Assembly: GCA_001723645.1 (NCBI GenBank)
Contig: MDLC01000003.1
Span: 1-64,000, forward strand
Length of the DNA stretch: 64,000 bases
Direction of reading: 5' to 3'
Origin: Candidatus Endobugula sertula
Lineage (GTDB): Bacteria > Pseudomonadota > Gammaproteobacteria > Pseudomonadales > Cellvibrionaceae
Part shown: positions 47,401 through 57,080 of the stretch, piece by piece
Layout of the letters: the number at the start of each line of letters is the position of its first letter
How positions within the stretch are numbered: the stretch's first letter is position 1
The notes under the pieces: generated by a model
What the model saw: only the letters and a program-made list of their open reading frames with translations
The model's database searches: none
Told to the model about the DNA's origin: nothing
Program-made: the position numbers and the translations under genes

Positions 47401-49172
47401 TCCACCCCACTCGGAGTATCCCCATTCCAAGCACCATCAGTAAATAATAAGGAAAAATTCTGTTGGCATTGACCACCATCAGCTAAAATCGGACTGTTGG
47501 GTAGCGTTAATGTATTATTATTATCATCAACTTCCTTATGAGTGTATGCCACAACAGTAGATCCTGTCCTATTAGTCCCAAAAAAGAGTTCATTTCGCAG
47601 CGTGTCTTCATTATCTAGCGGCGTTTCTTCAAGGAAGTATTTACCCGCCTTATCTAATAAACTACGTAGAGCTGTGCCATCAAATGCCGCACCTGATTCA
47701 CCATTATCCTCTGTATCACCATCTCCGTCATAATCTTTTGCACTTATAGTATTCGCTTGGTACAACTGGTTTAATAGGTGCTCTCTATCAGCCTCATTAC
47801 CGTTCAACTCGGATAAATCTCTAATAATGGCGCCACCATTACCACGATCATTAATCGTTGCCAACCCCATGCGATATTGACTATCTTTAATGATTTTGGA
47901 CACAGCTTTTTTAGCAACATAGTCTTTAGTTCTATAATAAGTAAACCAGTTCGCGTAATTTTGTTGCGTGTTGTATGGTAGGGTTGGGTCATTGCTTTGG
48001 CTAGTATCTGATAAGCTGTCAACACTAACACAATGTTCTTTATTGCAATCCATTTTAGTGACAACACCATCTCCTGCTTCTCCGTTGCCACTAGAATGGC
48101 TCCACGACAGAATAAAACCATCCCGCTCAAAACCATTGTCATCACTAAAGAATCTTAAGTGTGCTTCACTACCTGCAATCTTTAAGGTACGGACCCTAGT
48201 ATATATTGAACCCGATGTGTCGTTGGCTGTATGGTGATAAAGTACATAAGGGCTTTGTAGACTTCTATCACGAGCATCAGGATAATACCCCACAAAGCCG
48301 GTGACATTGGAACCATTTTCCGTTGTTATTGACATAAAATCTGGGTTGGTTCCCGCGGCAGTAAGACCCGTATGCACTTCCAGGCGATCAGCGTTATCAC
48401 GCGTACTGGTAGATTGATTGTTATCTGCATCATCAAGATTAAACTCTGTAATCGTTAGCGTTAACGTACCTTCATCAGCGCCTTGGTTTGCAACATTAAT
48501 CGTAAACGTACCGGATTCACCTGCACTATAATCATTTCCGTTGTCTGATGCATTTGAGTCCGTTAATATTCCTTGAGAACCGAGCCCTAACTCTGGTTCA
48601 GTATTTGTCGTTGGCATAGTAAACGTAGAAGCAACTGTAGCATCATACGCAACAATACCAGGGCCGCACTCAAGAGCAGAATAGTCGTAAATTCCATCCT
48701 CATCCAAATCATCCCATCGAACATAGATATCATTCCTTAAGTCTTTGGTAAACTCCCCTAAAGGATCAATTAAGGCTGACCCTGCCTCTTGGTTTTCAAA
48801 GGTGTAAGCGGTTGTACTTTCCCATGGTTCATATTGAATCTTAGGGTTATAAGCCAGCGTATTAACGCCTGCGCATAATTGATAGAACTGAATATCCGAA
48901 CTAATCGTACTTCTATTCTCATCCGTAAACTCCGCACCATCAATTCCCACTGCATGCGCTGTTTGCGCTTCATTAGTAATTACCTGTTGATTATTCATAG
49001 AGCCGGAATCATCCAGTAACAACATAATATTAGGTGGAGTCGCCTTTACCAAGTTAAGCGGCCGATCAGCGAGTTCACCAGGTGCAGCATGAATGATGGC
49101 TAAAGGGTAGTGACATAAAAACCCAATGATTAATATTTTCTTGTAAAGAGTTTTTCTATATTGTTGACTCAT
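44451..49172 (-). CDS. pilY1: Type IV pilus tip adhesin/assembly factor PilY1
   Basis: 1,573 residues, larger than P. aeruginosa PilY1. Signal peptide at 1-30, then a von Willebrand A-like domain with MIDAS DDSGSM (about 54-59). Residues ~200-360 form an insertion that looks like a CUB domain (LEVHTG..., HLRFFSDDNGFERDGFILSWS). The VWA region resumes with NWFTYYRTKDYVAKKAVSKI and CQQNFSLLFTDG. The C-terminal half is the PilY1 beta-propeller (YVGGNDGMLHGFYAHN; LVGGLRAGGKGIYVLDVTNP) with the calcium site DLDGDGDIDRVYAGDLHGNMW near residue 1,265. It primes pilus assembly with the minor pilins, and calcium at this site controls retraction in Pseudomonas. It may bind surfaces at the tip. Confidence 0.94.
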   Translation of the reverse strand: MSQQYRKTLYKKILIIGFLCHYPLAIIHAAPGELADRPLNLVKATPPNIMLLLDDSGSMNNQQVITNEAQTAHAVGIDGAEFTDENRSTISSDIQFYQLCAGVNTLAYNPKIQYEPWESTTAYTFENQEAGSALIDPLGEFTKDLRNDIYVRWDDLDEDGIYDYSALECGPGIVAYDATVASTFTMPTTNTEPELGLGSQGILTDSNASDNGNDYSAGESGTFTINVANQGADEGTLTLTITEFNLDDADNNQSTSTRDNADRLEVHTGLTAAGTNPDFMSITTENGSNVTGFVGYYPDARDRSLQSPYVLYHHTANDTSGSIYTRVRTLKIAGSEAHLRFFSDDNGFERDGFILSWSHSSGNGEAGDGVVTKMDCNKEHCVSVDSLSDTSQSNDPTLPYNTQQNYANWFTYYRTKDYVAKKAVSKIIKDSQYRMGLATINDRGNGGAIIRDLSELNGNEADREHLLNQLYQANTISAKDYDGDGDTEDNGESGAAFDGTALRSLLDKAGKYFLEETPLDNEDTLRNELFFGTNRTGSTVVAYTHKEVDDNNNTLTLPNSPILADGGQCQQNFSLLFTDGAWNGDTPSGVDNMDADTASKYDGGAYADSAFDTLADVAMKYFKGDDVANELRLELHGQTISHRHMVTFGIAFGVNGSLTSDPVFTLPADDANTFPWPDPTIAGATAADRIDDLRHAAYNGRGRFYSASNVETLQQGLDDIITEIGIRVANTAAGASLSSFELTDGESRFDVTYNTHRWWGELESFPFINGSFSTVAEWSADTKMTARATESTRAGDRQIITYNGHEGIQFAFPASYKNLETVTDEGAGKAATLSQTQIVDLLADAPHEYTTTTDVEITKNNIYGKILVDYLRGNSIYRDGTQDIALDGARLDGLTIEGVTFEHNDGGDDEPALFRDRGKHYIGSLIHSQPQYVGAPREYYPNEIETTSYSSFASDPTHKYRRAMIYVGGNDGMLHGFYAHNTYQTFDDSDPSNVIVTDHTDNNGGKEVFAYIPGLVSQTDQGGNGLNSIAISRGNHLDSPPPSVDGSPVTGDVFVTKKGDSGGARWRTYLVGGLRAGGKGIYVLDVTNPDDAGIGNPHPNLSNAEEEADDIVVLEFTHDNLGHVYGHPKIAKMNNGRWAAIVGNGYNSFPQGDGRASLFIVYLDDVTDDARYTEIPASNKASTINCAINTECSVGNTETYVYAVYEHTTTPGTTDTPNSQVSQVRSSEFICNEDTFGAAPENYELVGCVIGDDWNGLSEPAIVDLDGDGDIDRVYAGDLHGNMWVFDLSDDGDTLTTDIDSDNDWKVHDNSESNNDPLFIACSTSLVDGRCPVARRQPITSRPIVALHPLKSEHATAPNTVVFFGTGQYLTKKDIGDLADSDHLDSFYGIWDAGKLYRSLSQSNLQQQNIVPNPDDPTNEDQRTIDGQTVDYITSTSKFGWYLDLPISKERSILSPVLFRRVLVFVTLIPNEELCNTTAGDSFLMAVDPLTGGALSFDVFGTGRTGNGFISGVKYSSAIVGINVTRDQDDSDIRIREAGANEHSVTIGGEGHHTDESGNGILSRGRKSWSILR

Positions 49173-49199
49173 ACATTAACCTACCCTTTATCAAAATCA

Positions 49200-49823
49200 C
49201 TATTGAGTCCTGGAAAAATAGTAAGATTGTAATACCGATACAGCATTTCTATCCTCACCCCAACCAATGGCGGTAATACGGAACACAAAAGGTTCTGCTG
49301 TGATCATCTTATTATTTTCTTTACTCACGACTTGCAGACCGGTATTTTGCTTACCTAAATATTCAATAATGTAACGAGGGTTCAATGCTCCGGCACTACT
49401 GACTGTGAGGTCTGTCAACTCGAAACTACTGTCATTCGTCCAGTCATCTGGATCCGTTAGCTCAAAACTACTGGGAACAGCCTTTACACCAAACCCAGAA
49501 TTTTCCAGTTGTTGAGAGATATATAACCAGCTATTCGTTAAAAAAGCCGACTCAAAATCCCTTTGCAGCAATATCCCCACTGATAAGCTATCAAGATAAT
49601 CCTCCCCTCGCCTTAATGCGGCTTCAGCATTCATTCTAGCAACAAGTTGTTGACGACTATTACCAGCCATCCGCTCTTGTAGCGTAGTACTCACCATTGT
49701 CGTCACACCCACACTGGTCATTATCAATAACAATACTAAGGCCACAACTAACACCACCCCTTGTTGACGATCGTTAGGCTTAATAACAATATGACTGGAT
49801 ATTGGGCTAAGTGGTATCGACAT
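49200..49823 (-). CDS. pilX: Minor pilin assembly protein PilX
   Basis: About 207 residues. After MSIPLSPISSHIVIKPNDRQ comes QGVVLVVALVLLLIMTSVGVTTMVSTTLQERMAGNSRQQ, the PilX signature; the leader is cut after Gly (QG^VVLVV) and the usual Glu5 is absent, as in PilX/GspK-like proteins. Start taken at 49823 because pilW ends at 49835. Between pilW and pilY1 as in pseudomonads. Confidence 0.9.
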   Translation of the reverse strand: MSIPLSPISSHIVIKPNDRQQGVVLVVALVLLLIMTSVGVTTMVSTTLQERMAGNSRQQLVARMNAEAALRRGEDYLDSLSVGILLQRDFESAFLTNSWLYISQQLENSGFGVKAVPSSFELTDPDDWTNDSSFELTDLTVSSAGALNPRYIIEYLGKQNTGLQVVSKENNKMITAEPFVFRITAIGWGEDRNAVSVLQSYYFSRTQ

Positions 49824-49834
49824 AAAAAAACCAA

Positions 49835-50890
49835 TCACCGTTCAAACTGATTGCGTATCGCAAAAACGCGGGTAATATTTTTAGTTTGTATACCTGAACC
49901 CTGCGTTGTATCTACTGCATTAAAACGAAGTGTCACTTTGACCCGATCAATATTATCCGCATTTGCTGCTGTTAGAACATCATCATAGGCTATCGCCGTA
50001 CCACTTTCTCTACCATAACGAACATCCAAATGACTCACACCTAATACCAACTCTTGATCATTATTATTAAAAGAACGATACAAAGAGCAGTTCAACGGTG
50101 TAGCATCAGCACAAGCACCACTCGCTCCTACTGCCTGACGAATAGAATACTCATACGAACCAGAGTTACCCGCATATAAAAAAGGCACTGTCAGACTATT
50201 TTGAATACCGTGATCAGCACTCATATTGCTCATAGTAACGGTACTACTAACTGGGTTTACCGCAGTAATTTGAAAGATGAACATCTTGTCACAGCTTCCT
50301 GCAAACACAACATCATTGTTGGTTAAACCTGTCGTACTACCCAAGGCTAATTGGTTATCAGCAGGATACCCTGTAATGCTAATGGCAGAGCTATTATCAA
50401 TGTACTTAACTATCAGAGTATCCGAACCATCTTTAATGAGATCATCACTATCCATATTGTTAGCACCACCTGAAATGAAATACTCCTCGAAGTTATTCCA
50501 GGACTCAGCCCCTAGGGTCACATCCGGTAGAAAGTTATTCAGGTATTTGTAACGAAGCTTTGTATCCCCTTCACCTATATTAATACTTTCGCCTACAGCA
50601 CCACCATTGTCTGTAAGTATCGATGCGGAAGCAAAATTCAAGCACCCCATATTACCCGCCAAAGCGATATCATCTCCAACACGCTTTAAAGCGTAACGGA
50701 TATTTTCCTGCATTCGAGAAGCCCCTTGTACAGCAATGGAGTTTTGGTTACTTGTAAGAAATAGCTGAATGACTCCAGACATAATCAATAAGCTCAAAGT
50801 AATCGATATCAATAACTCGACCAAACCCAAACCTGATTGTTTTGTAAAGCAATACCCCGTATACCTTAGTTTCAACATACTCAGCCTCAC
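49835..50890 (-). CDS. pilW: Minor pilin PilW
   Basis: 351 residues. Leader KQSG^LGLVELLISITLSLLIMSGVIQLF, then GSMRMQENIRYALK-like SRMQENIRYALKRVGDDIALAGNMGC and a C-terminal domain with Cys pairs. Part of the tip complex with FimU, PilV, PilX, PilE and PilY1. Overlaps pilV by 4 bp. Confidence 0.9.
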   Translation of the reverse strand: MRLSMLKLRYTGYCFTKQSGLGLVELLISITLSLLIMSGVIQLFLTSNQNSIAVQGASRMQENIRYALKRVGDDIALAGNMGCLNFASASILTDNGGAVGESINIGEGDTKLRYKYLNNFLPDVTLGAESWNNFEEYFISGGANNMDSDDLIKDGSDTLIVKYIDNSSAISITGYPADNQLALGSTTGLTNNDVVFAGSCDKMFIFQITAVNPVSSTVTMSNMSADHGIQNSLTVPFLYAGNSGSYEYSIRQAVGASGACADATPLNCSLYRSFNNNDQELVLGVSHLDVRYGRESGTAIAYDDVLTAANADNIDRVKVTLRFNAVDTTQGSGIQTKNITRVFAIRNQFER

Positions 50891-51414
50891 AAACTGACCT
50901 CTAACTGAAAACAGGTCAATGTTTGGGAAGTATCAGCATTTGCACAATCCACCGCCACCGTATTATTCGCAGGTAAGCTACCGAATCTATCTTGATCCCA
51001 GCGAATAGTAATCGTGTATACAGGGTCAGCCCATTCTACATCTGCTCTAGCACTAGGTAACCGAATATCATCCAGAGCCTCAACCCATTCATTCGTATCC
51101 GTTTGCACAGCAGTACAAGAATCTCCACATTCTATTTCCTCCGTATTAGCATTAACACTAATAGCCCCATGGCTCCCCCCATCAGCACCTGCACCATCAG
51201 AACCAAAGGCTAAAATACGATCAGCCATATCATAGGCCAATACCGTAGCGTCCGTAGCAAAAAACGCCCGCTGGTTACTATCTATTCCCCGAGCCTGCAT
51301 ACTCAATACACCAAGTAGCCCAACAGCAAGAACCACCAAAGCCACCAAAACTTCAATCAAACCAGCACCATCTTGTCGATAAGCGTTTTTATTCACCGCC
51401 ATGCATATATTCAC
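50887..51414 (-). CDS. pilV: Minor pilin PilV
   Basis: 175 residues. Leader DGAG^LIEVLVALVVLAVGLLGVLSMQA, typical of PilV/GspI. GTG start at 51414 has AGGA 8 nt upstream; ATG at 51402 is also in frame. Contains C-rich C-terminal part (CGDSCTAV; CANADTSQTLTCF). Confidence 0.9.
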   Translation of the reverse strand: MNICMAVNKNAYRQDGAGLIEVLVALVVLAVGLLGVLSMQARGIDSNQRAFFATDATVLAYDMADRILAFGSDGAGADGGSHGAISVNANTEEIECGDSCTAVQTDTNEWVEALDDIRLPSARADVEWADPVYTITIRWDQDRFGSLPANNTVAVDCANADTSQTLTCFQLEVSL

Positions 51415-51496
51415 TATTACGTTCCTAAAAAATTAACGTACTAACGGCATAATAACCATTAAAAAAATGACTACACATCCACATAGAGATTCTCAA

Positions 51497-52030
51497 TTAC
51501 AGACTCAGAGCCCCGGTACTATTAAGGGTAACCGATGAACTCTCACCATTTGCAGTAGCAGTAAAGGTCACAGAAGTCACAGTCCCATTACATTCCTCAC
51601 CCAAACTATTAAAACATACTGATGTAAAAGCAAGAGTATTATTATTATCGTCTCTAAGTGCAAACATGACAGCTAAAGAGTTAATATCCTCTACTTTTAA
51701 ACGTTCCTCTCCAGCATCAAAAACATTATCATCATCTGCATCAACATACGTTATCCAACCATTTCCCCAATTACCAGAGCATGTTGCACCATCAGAACTC
51801 GTGCAAACAACGACATTCTCTGCACGGGTCACCGCTTCACTACGAGCATAAGCAAAGCTTCTTCCTAAACGATTAACAGCCGAATCCGTATTACTAGAGG
51901 ATATTAACCTAGTAAAACTAGGCACAGCAATAGTTAACAAAATAGCCGCTATCGCAATAGTCACCAGTAACTCTACCAGAGTAAACCCTGAGGATATCCA
52001 ACGAAATCGAGTGAAGTAAGTAATTTTCAT
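51497..52030 (-). CDS. fimU: Minor pilin FimU (GspH/FimT family)
   Basis: 177 residues. Leader WISSG^FTLVELLVTIAIAAILLTIAVPSFTRL, then YARSEAVTRAENVVVCTSSDGATCSGNWGNGW and a Cys-containing C-terminal domain: the GspH/FimU pattern. First gene of the minor pilin operon, 100 bp downstream of ispH. Confidence 0.9.
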   Translation of the reverse strand: MKITYFTRFRWISSGFTLVELLVTIAIAAILLTIAVPSFTRLISSSNTDSAVNRLGRSFAYARSEAVTRAENVVVCTSSDGATCSGNWGNGWITYVDADDDNVFDAGEERLKVEDINSLAVMFALRDDNNNTLAFTSVCFNSLGEECNGTVTSVTFTATANGESSSVTLNSTGALSL

Positions 52031-52129
52031 CTGTTCTTTATAACATGCCTTAGCATAAAAATAACAGACAGTAGATAAACGGTATATTTTACCACTCGAC
52101 TGGCTGTAAAGGCTGTCGTAGGAGCTTAG

Positions 52130-53071
52130 TTAAACGCTTACACGAAGCTCTTTAGGTAAAGAAAAACTAACATTTTCAGGTTTACCAGACAGTTCTTGAG
52201 GAGAGTCAGTTCCATATTGCTCAAGTGCACCCATCACTTGCCGAACTAAAACATCCGGCGCAGAAGCACCTGCTGTCACACCAACACAGTGCTTGCCTTT
52301 CAGCCACTCAGGATCAATATCTTTTGAGGAGTCAATAAGATAAGCCTCTGTACCACAACGCTCAGCCAGTTCACACAAACGGTTAGAGTTAGAGCTATTA
52401 GGCGAACCGACAACAAGCACCAAATCACACTCCAGCGCCAACTGCTTGACAGCATCCTGGCGATTTTGCGTCGCATAACAAATATCATCGGTTCTTGGAC
52501 CTTTAATATTTGGGAATTTTTCACGCAAAACTGCAATCACTTTCGAGGTATCATCCATCGACAAGGTGGTTTGCGTCACGTAACTCAGCCGTTGAGGATT
52601 ATTAACCTGCAACGCCATAACATCCTGTTCATTCTCGACCAGATAAATCCCCCCACCATTGCGATTATCATATTGTCCCATGGTGCCTTCGACTTCAGGA
52701 TGCCCTTGATGGCCAATCAAAATACACTCAGAGCCTTCGTGGCTATACTTAATCACTTCCAAATGAACCTTTGTCACCAAAGGACAGGTGGCATCAAATA
52801 TTTTAAGTTGCCGTTGTTGTGCGTTATTTTTTACTGCTTTGGCAACACCATGCGCACTAAAAACCACAATTTTATCATCAGGCACTTCATCAAGTTCATC
52901 AACAAAGATTGCCCCTCTATCTCGCAGGGCATCCACTACAAATTTATTATGCACCACTTCATGGCGTACATAGATCGGTGGACCATAGACATCCAAAGCT
53001 CGATTAACAATATCGATAGCGCGATCAACACCTGCACAAAAGCCTCTGGGGTTGGCTAGCTTAACTTGCAT
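52130..53071 (-). CDS. ispH: 4-hydroxy-3-methylbut-2-enyl diphosphate reductase
   Basis: Last enzyme of the MEP isoprenoid pathway, an iron-sulfur protein. 313 residues. The three Fe-S cysteines are in [27 protein letters not shown] and [11 protein letters not shown]; also [15 protein letters not shown] and [11 protein letters not shown]. Start at 53071 ([11 protein letters not shown]) favoured over the preceding GTG. Synteny lspA-fkpB-ispH is conserved. Confidence 0.97.
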   Translation of the reverse strand: MQVKLANPRGFCAGVDRAIDIVNRALDVYGPPIYVRHEVVHNKFVVDALRDRGAIFVDELDEVPDDKIVVFSAHGVAKAVKNNAQQRQLKIFDATCPLVTKVHLEVIKYSHEGSECILIGHQGHPEVEGTMGQYDNRNGGGIYLVENEQDVMALQVNNPQRLSYVTQTTLSMDDTSKVIAVLREKFPNIKGPRTDDICYATQNRQDAVKQLALECDLVLVVGSPNSSNSNRLCELAERCGTEAYLIDSSKDIDPEWLKGKHCVGVTAGASAPDVLVRQVMGALEQYGTDSPQELSGKPENVSFSLPKELRVSV

Positions 53072-53109
53072 CACTATAATATACCTTTGACACCTTTAGT
53101 CGGTAACCA

Positions 53110-53559
53110 TTAATGGGTAACCGCAGGTTCCACATTAATAATCTGCACTTCAAATTGCAGTTCTCTTCCAGCTAGTGGGTGATTAAAATCGATATGCACC
53201 TGATTCTCATCAAATTCAATCACAACACCGGGTAACTCAACATCTTGTGCATTAGAAAAAGATAACACTAGTCCTTTTTCCAGAACAATGTCACTATTAA
53301 ACTGACCGCGGTCAATGGTTTGAATATTGTTGCTATTACGCTGACCAAAACCTTTTTCTGGTGAAATAATAAATATCTTTCGAGCACCTGATGACAACCC
53401 TAACAAAGATTCTTCAAAACCGGCTAATAAATTCCCATCCCCAACAGTAAATGTTGCAGGTTCCTCTTCAAATGTGGAATCTACAACATTGCCATCTTCC
53501 ATTTTTATAGCAAAGTGCAATGTGACTTTCGTACCTTCCGCTATGACTAAATCTGTCAT
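53110..53559 (-). CDS. fkpB: FKBP-type peptidyl-prolyl isomerase FkpB (SlpA)
   Basis: 149-residue cytoplasmic prolyl isomerase of the SlyD-like/SlpA group (KVTLHFAIKMEDGNVVDSTFEEEPATF; GDGNLLAGFEESLLGL; FDENQVHIDFNHPLAGRELQFEVQI). In operon between lspA and ispH. Confidence 0.94.
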   Translation of the reverse strand: MTDLVIAEGTKVTLHFAIKMEDGNVVDSTFEEEPATFTVGDGNLLAGFEESLLGLSSGARKIFIISPEKGFGQRNSNNIQTIDRGQFNSDIVLEKGLVLSFSNAQDVELPGVVIEFDENQVHIDFNHPLAGRELQFEVQIINVEPAVTH

Positions 53560-53573
53560 GACCCTATACCTCT

Positions 53574-54140
53574 TTACTCTTTTTTGCCATTCATCAACAT
53601 ATCAATCATCAAGCAAACAGCACCTAACAAAATTGCGGAATCAGCAATATTAAACGCAGGCCAATGACAACTTTGGGTAGAGAAAATAGAATAGAAAAAA
53701 GGTAGACATTCATTGGACTGTGTCACATAAAACCAGTCAATAAAATCCACTACATATCCTAAATAAATACGATCCCATAAATTACCTATAGCACCACCAA
53801 GTACTAGTGATAACCCCATCGTTTCCACTTTTTTGTCTGGGTGGAGACACAATATCCAAAAAACCAGAAAAATACTGACTAATAGCGCAATCCCGGTAAA
53901 GACAATACGCTGCCAACCACCGGCATCAGCCAGCAGACTAAAAGCTGCCCCTTCGTTATACAATAACGTAAAATTAAAGTAAGGTAGAAAAGTAACAGGC
54001 TCAGCATAAACCAGGACTGTATTCGCCCAATACTTAGTTGCCTGGTCCAGTAATACTACCAATAATGCCAGTACAAACCAGACTATTTTTTGCGAAGGAG
54101 ACTGCAGGTGGAGTTTCTCTGTTAATGGCAAGTTCAACAT
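53574..54140 (-). CDS. lspA: Lipoprotein signal peptidase LspA
   Basis: Signal peptidase II cleaving prolipoproteins. 188 residues, four transmembrane helices. Catalytic Asp motifs GGAIGNLWDRIYLGYVVDFIDW and FNIADSAILLGAVCL, and YNEGAAFSLLADAGGWQR. Begins 3 bp after ileS. Confidence 0.97.
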   Translation of the reverse strand: MLNLPLTEKLHLQSPSQKIVWFVLALLVVLLDQATKYWANTVLVYAEPVTFLPYFNFTLLYNEGAAFSLLADAGGWQRIVFTGIALLVSIFLVFWILCLHPDKKVETMGLSLVLGGAIGNLWDRIYLGYVVDFIDWFYVTQSNECLPFFYSIFSTQSCHWPAFNIADSAILLGAVCLMIDMLMNGKKE

Positions 54141-54143
54141 AAT

Positions 54144-56957
54144 CTAGGCGAAGTAGCGAACTTCACCAGGCCCCTCAACATTATCAACGCAACGACCACA
54201 TAATTCAGGATGATTAGTGTGACTACCCACATCTTCACATTGATGCCAGCATCGAGTACATTTTGAGTAGGGATTGGCTTCCACAACAACAGACAAACCT
54301 TTGATATCGGTAGACTCCGCATACACTGGCGCTGGTTCTTTACTCACTTTCGCAGAAGAAGTAATCAGGACAAAGCGCAGCTCATCCTTTAACTGCAACA
54401 ATTGATCCACCAAATCCTGATCTCCATATAAGGTAACTGATGCCGTCAATGATTTTCCAATGGCCCCCTCATTACGTTTTGCTTCAATCACTTTATTGAC
54501 GGCTGTTTTCACCTTGGCAATCAATGCCCAGTAAGCCACATCCATACCCATCGTTGTATCATTATCGGCAACAGGCAAGTCATACCATTCTGCCAAGAAA
54601 ACGGACTCTGGACGCCCTTTAATGGCAGGAAGCGCATCCCATAACTCATCAGCCGTATAGCTTAATATGGGTGTCATCCAACGGGTAAAGGCTTCAGCAA
54701 TATGATACAAGGTAGTTTGAGCTGAACGGCGAGCCACACTATCCGATTTAGTGGTGTACTGGCGGTCTTTAATAATATCCAGATAAAAGCCTCCCATATC
54801 CACAATACAGAAATTGTGCAGTTTCTGATAGATGGTATGAAATTGATACGCATTATAACCGTCAATAATATCCTGCTGTAACGTTACCGCTCTATTCACT
54901 GCCCATGCATCTAGTGCAATCAACTCATTCACTGGCAACAGATCAGTATTAGGATTAAACCCTTCCAAATTAGCTAATAAAAATCGAACGGTATTACGAA
55001 TTCGGCGATAAGAATCGGCTGTACGCTTAAGGATCTCCTCGGATACACTCATTTCAGCACTAAAGTCTGTAGCAGCAACCCATAAGCGTAATACATCAGC
55101 CCCCAAACTATTCACCACCTGTTGAGGGGGAATAACATTCCCTAAGGATTTGGACATTTTGCGGCCATCAGCATCAACCGTAAAACCATGAGTTAATACT
55201 TGCTTATAGGGAGGCTCATTGTTAATTGTCATTGATGTTTTTAATGAAGACTGAAACCAACCTCGATGCTGATCAGAGCCTTCTAAATAAAGGTCCGCTG
55301 GAAAACGCAAGTTCTCACGATCACGCAATACCGAATAGTGAGTCACACCAGAATCAAACCAAACATCTAAGGTATCAGTCACTTTTTCGTAGTCATTAGC
55401 TTCATCGCCTAACAACTCTTCAACGGTTGAATCAAACCAAGCATCAATACCTTCCTGTTCAATCCTCAAGGCAACCTGCTCAACCAATTCTGATGTGTGC
55501 GGATGTAGTTCTTGTGTTTGTTTGTGAACAAATAAAGTAATAGGCACTCCCCAAGTACGCTGGCGAGATACACACCAATCCGGACTACCCTCAACCATTC
55601 CCTGAATGCGCGCTTCACCCCAATGAGGAATCCACTCAACTCCTTTAATAGATGTTTGAATTCTTTGACGCAAATCATTGTGGTTCAGGGTAATAAACCA
55701 CTGTGGGGTCGCCCGATAAATCAATGGGGTTTTTGTCCGCCAGCAATGTGCATAACTATGATTAATTTTATCCTGAGCAAACAACGCATTATTCTCACTG
55801 AGGACGTCAATAATCTTTTCGTCAACCTTATAGACGTGATCACCCGCAAACAATGCCACCCCATCGTGATAAGTGCCATCTGCATTAATATAGTTGATGG
55901 TTTCTATACCATATTTCTGACATACTGTGAAATCCTCCATACCATGATCAGGTGCCGTATGCACACAGCCTGTACCCGCATCTGTAGTGACATGATCACC
56001 CAAAATCACAGGTAACTGACGATCATAAAATGGATGTTGTAAGCTTAATTTTTCCAAGGCTGCACCTTTAAAATGCCCAACAATGGAATAATCCTTAATA
56101 CTTCCATACTGCATGACCTGTTCATAAAGTGCTTCGGCCACTAATAAACGCTCATCACCTGCCTGAACCACAACATACTCCAATGCTTCACTCATACTGA
56201 CCGCCAAGCTGGAAGGTAGGGTCCACGGGGTCGTCGTCCAAATAAGCACTGATACATTACCTGTTCCGGCAAGCCCTTTAATACGATTTTCTAAATCGTT
56301 CTGGTCTACAACAGGGTAACGCACATAGATAGAGAATGAGGTTTTATCATGATATTCCACTTCAGCTTCAGCCAGAGCTGAGCTTCCAACAACGCTCCAG
56401 TAAACCGGCTTATAACCTCGCACCAAGTAACCATTTTCTGCAATCTTACCCAGTGCACGAACTGTATTGGCCTCTGTTTTAAAATCCATCGTCAAATAAG
56501 GGTTCTCCCAATCACCCACAACACCAAGACGAATAAAATCTTCTTTTTGACCCGCGACTTGTTTAGCAGCATATTCACGACACTTTTGACGGAATGTTTT
56601 TACATCCACTTTATGCTCTGCTTTACCGATTTTTTTTTCTACATTGTGCTCAATAGGCAAGCCATGACAGTCCCACCCAGGAATATAAGGTGCATCAAAG
56701 CCACTCAGCGTTTTTGATTTCACAATGATATCTTTAATGATTTTATTAACCGCATGACCAATATGAATACTGCCATTCGCATAGGGAGGGCCGTCATGCA
56801 AAATAAATAAATCCCGACCAGACCGAGCTTGACGAATCGCATCGTACAAAGAAGCTTGTTGCCACTTCTTTAAAATCTGGGGCTCTCGTTGGGCCAGATT
56901 AGCCTTCATGGGAAAGCGCGTATTGGGTAAATTCAGTGTTGCTTTATAATCGACCAT
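54144..56957 (-). CDS. ileS: Isoleucyl-tRNA synthetase
   Basis: Class I synthetase, 937 residues. HIGH motif [19 protein letters not shown], editing domain (CP1), KMSKS in [13 protein letters not shown], and a C-terminal zinc finger (CTRCWHQC...CGRC). Bacterial type. In the usual ribF-ileS-lspA-fkpB-ispH order. Confidence 0.98.
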   Translation of the reverse strand: MVDYKATLNLPNTRFPMKANLAQREPQILKKWQQASLYDAIRQARSGRDLFILHDGPPYANGSIHIGHAVNKIIKDIIVKSKTLSGFDAPYIPGWDCHGLPIEHNVEKKIGKAEHKVDVKTFRQKCREYAAKQVAGQKEDFIRLGVVGDWENPYLTMDFKTEANTVRALGKIAENGYLVRGYKPVYWSVVGSSALAEAEVEYHDKTSFSIYVRYPVVDQNDLENRIKGLAGTGNVSVLIWTTTPWTLPSSLAVSMSEALEYVVVQAGDERLLVAEALYEQVMQYGSIKDYSIVGHFKGAALEKLSLQHPFYDRQLPVILGDHVTTDAGTGCVHTAPDHGMEDFTVCQKYGIETINYINADGTYHDGVALFAGDHVYKVDEKIIDVLSENNALFAQDKINHSYAHCWRTKTPLIYRATPQWFITLNHNDLRQRIQTSIKGVEWIPHWGEARIQGMVEGSPDWCVSRQRTWGVPITLFVHKQTQELHPHTSELVEQVALRIEQEGIDAWFDSTVEELLGDEANDYEKVTDTLDVWFDSGVTHYSVLRDRENLRFPADLYLEGSDQHRGWFQSSLKTSMTINNEPPYKQVLTHGFTVDADGRKMSKSLGNVIPPQQVVNSLGADVLRLWVAATDFSAEMSVSEEILKRTADSYRRIRNTVRFLLANLEGFNPNTDLLPVNELIALDAWAVNRAVTLQQDIIDGYNAYQFHTIYQKLHNFCIVDMGGFYLDIIKDRQYTTKSDSVARRSAQTTLYHIAEAFTRWMTPILSYTADELWDALPAIKGRPESVFLAEWYDLPVADNDTTMGMDVAYWALIAKVKTAVNKVIEAKRNEGAIGKSLTASVTLYGDQDLVDQLLQLKDELRFVLITSSAKVSKEPAPVYAESTDIKGLSVVVEANPYSKCTRCWHQCEDVGSHTNHPELCGRCVDNVEGPGEVRYFA

Positions 56958-57080
56958 AATGCTGCATAATTAATTATCAGTGTTAATTAAAGTTATTATA
57001 TAAAATCCAGTTCGGTTTATAGATCAAACATGTTTCTCACTAGAACCCACCCTATCAACCATAAAAGGCTTAACGGTTGA

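Noticed and set aside
52466..53059. 197-residue plus-strand ORF
   Set aside because: Lies wholly antisense to ispH, whose motifs are certain; no ribosome site and no family resemblance.
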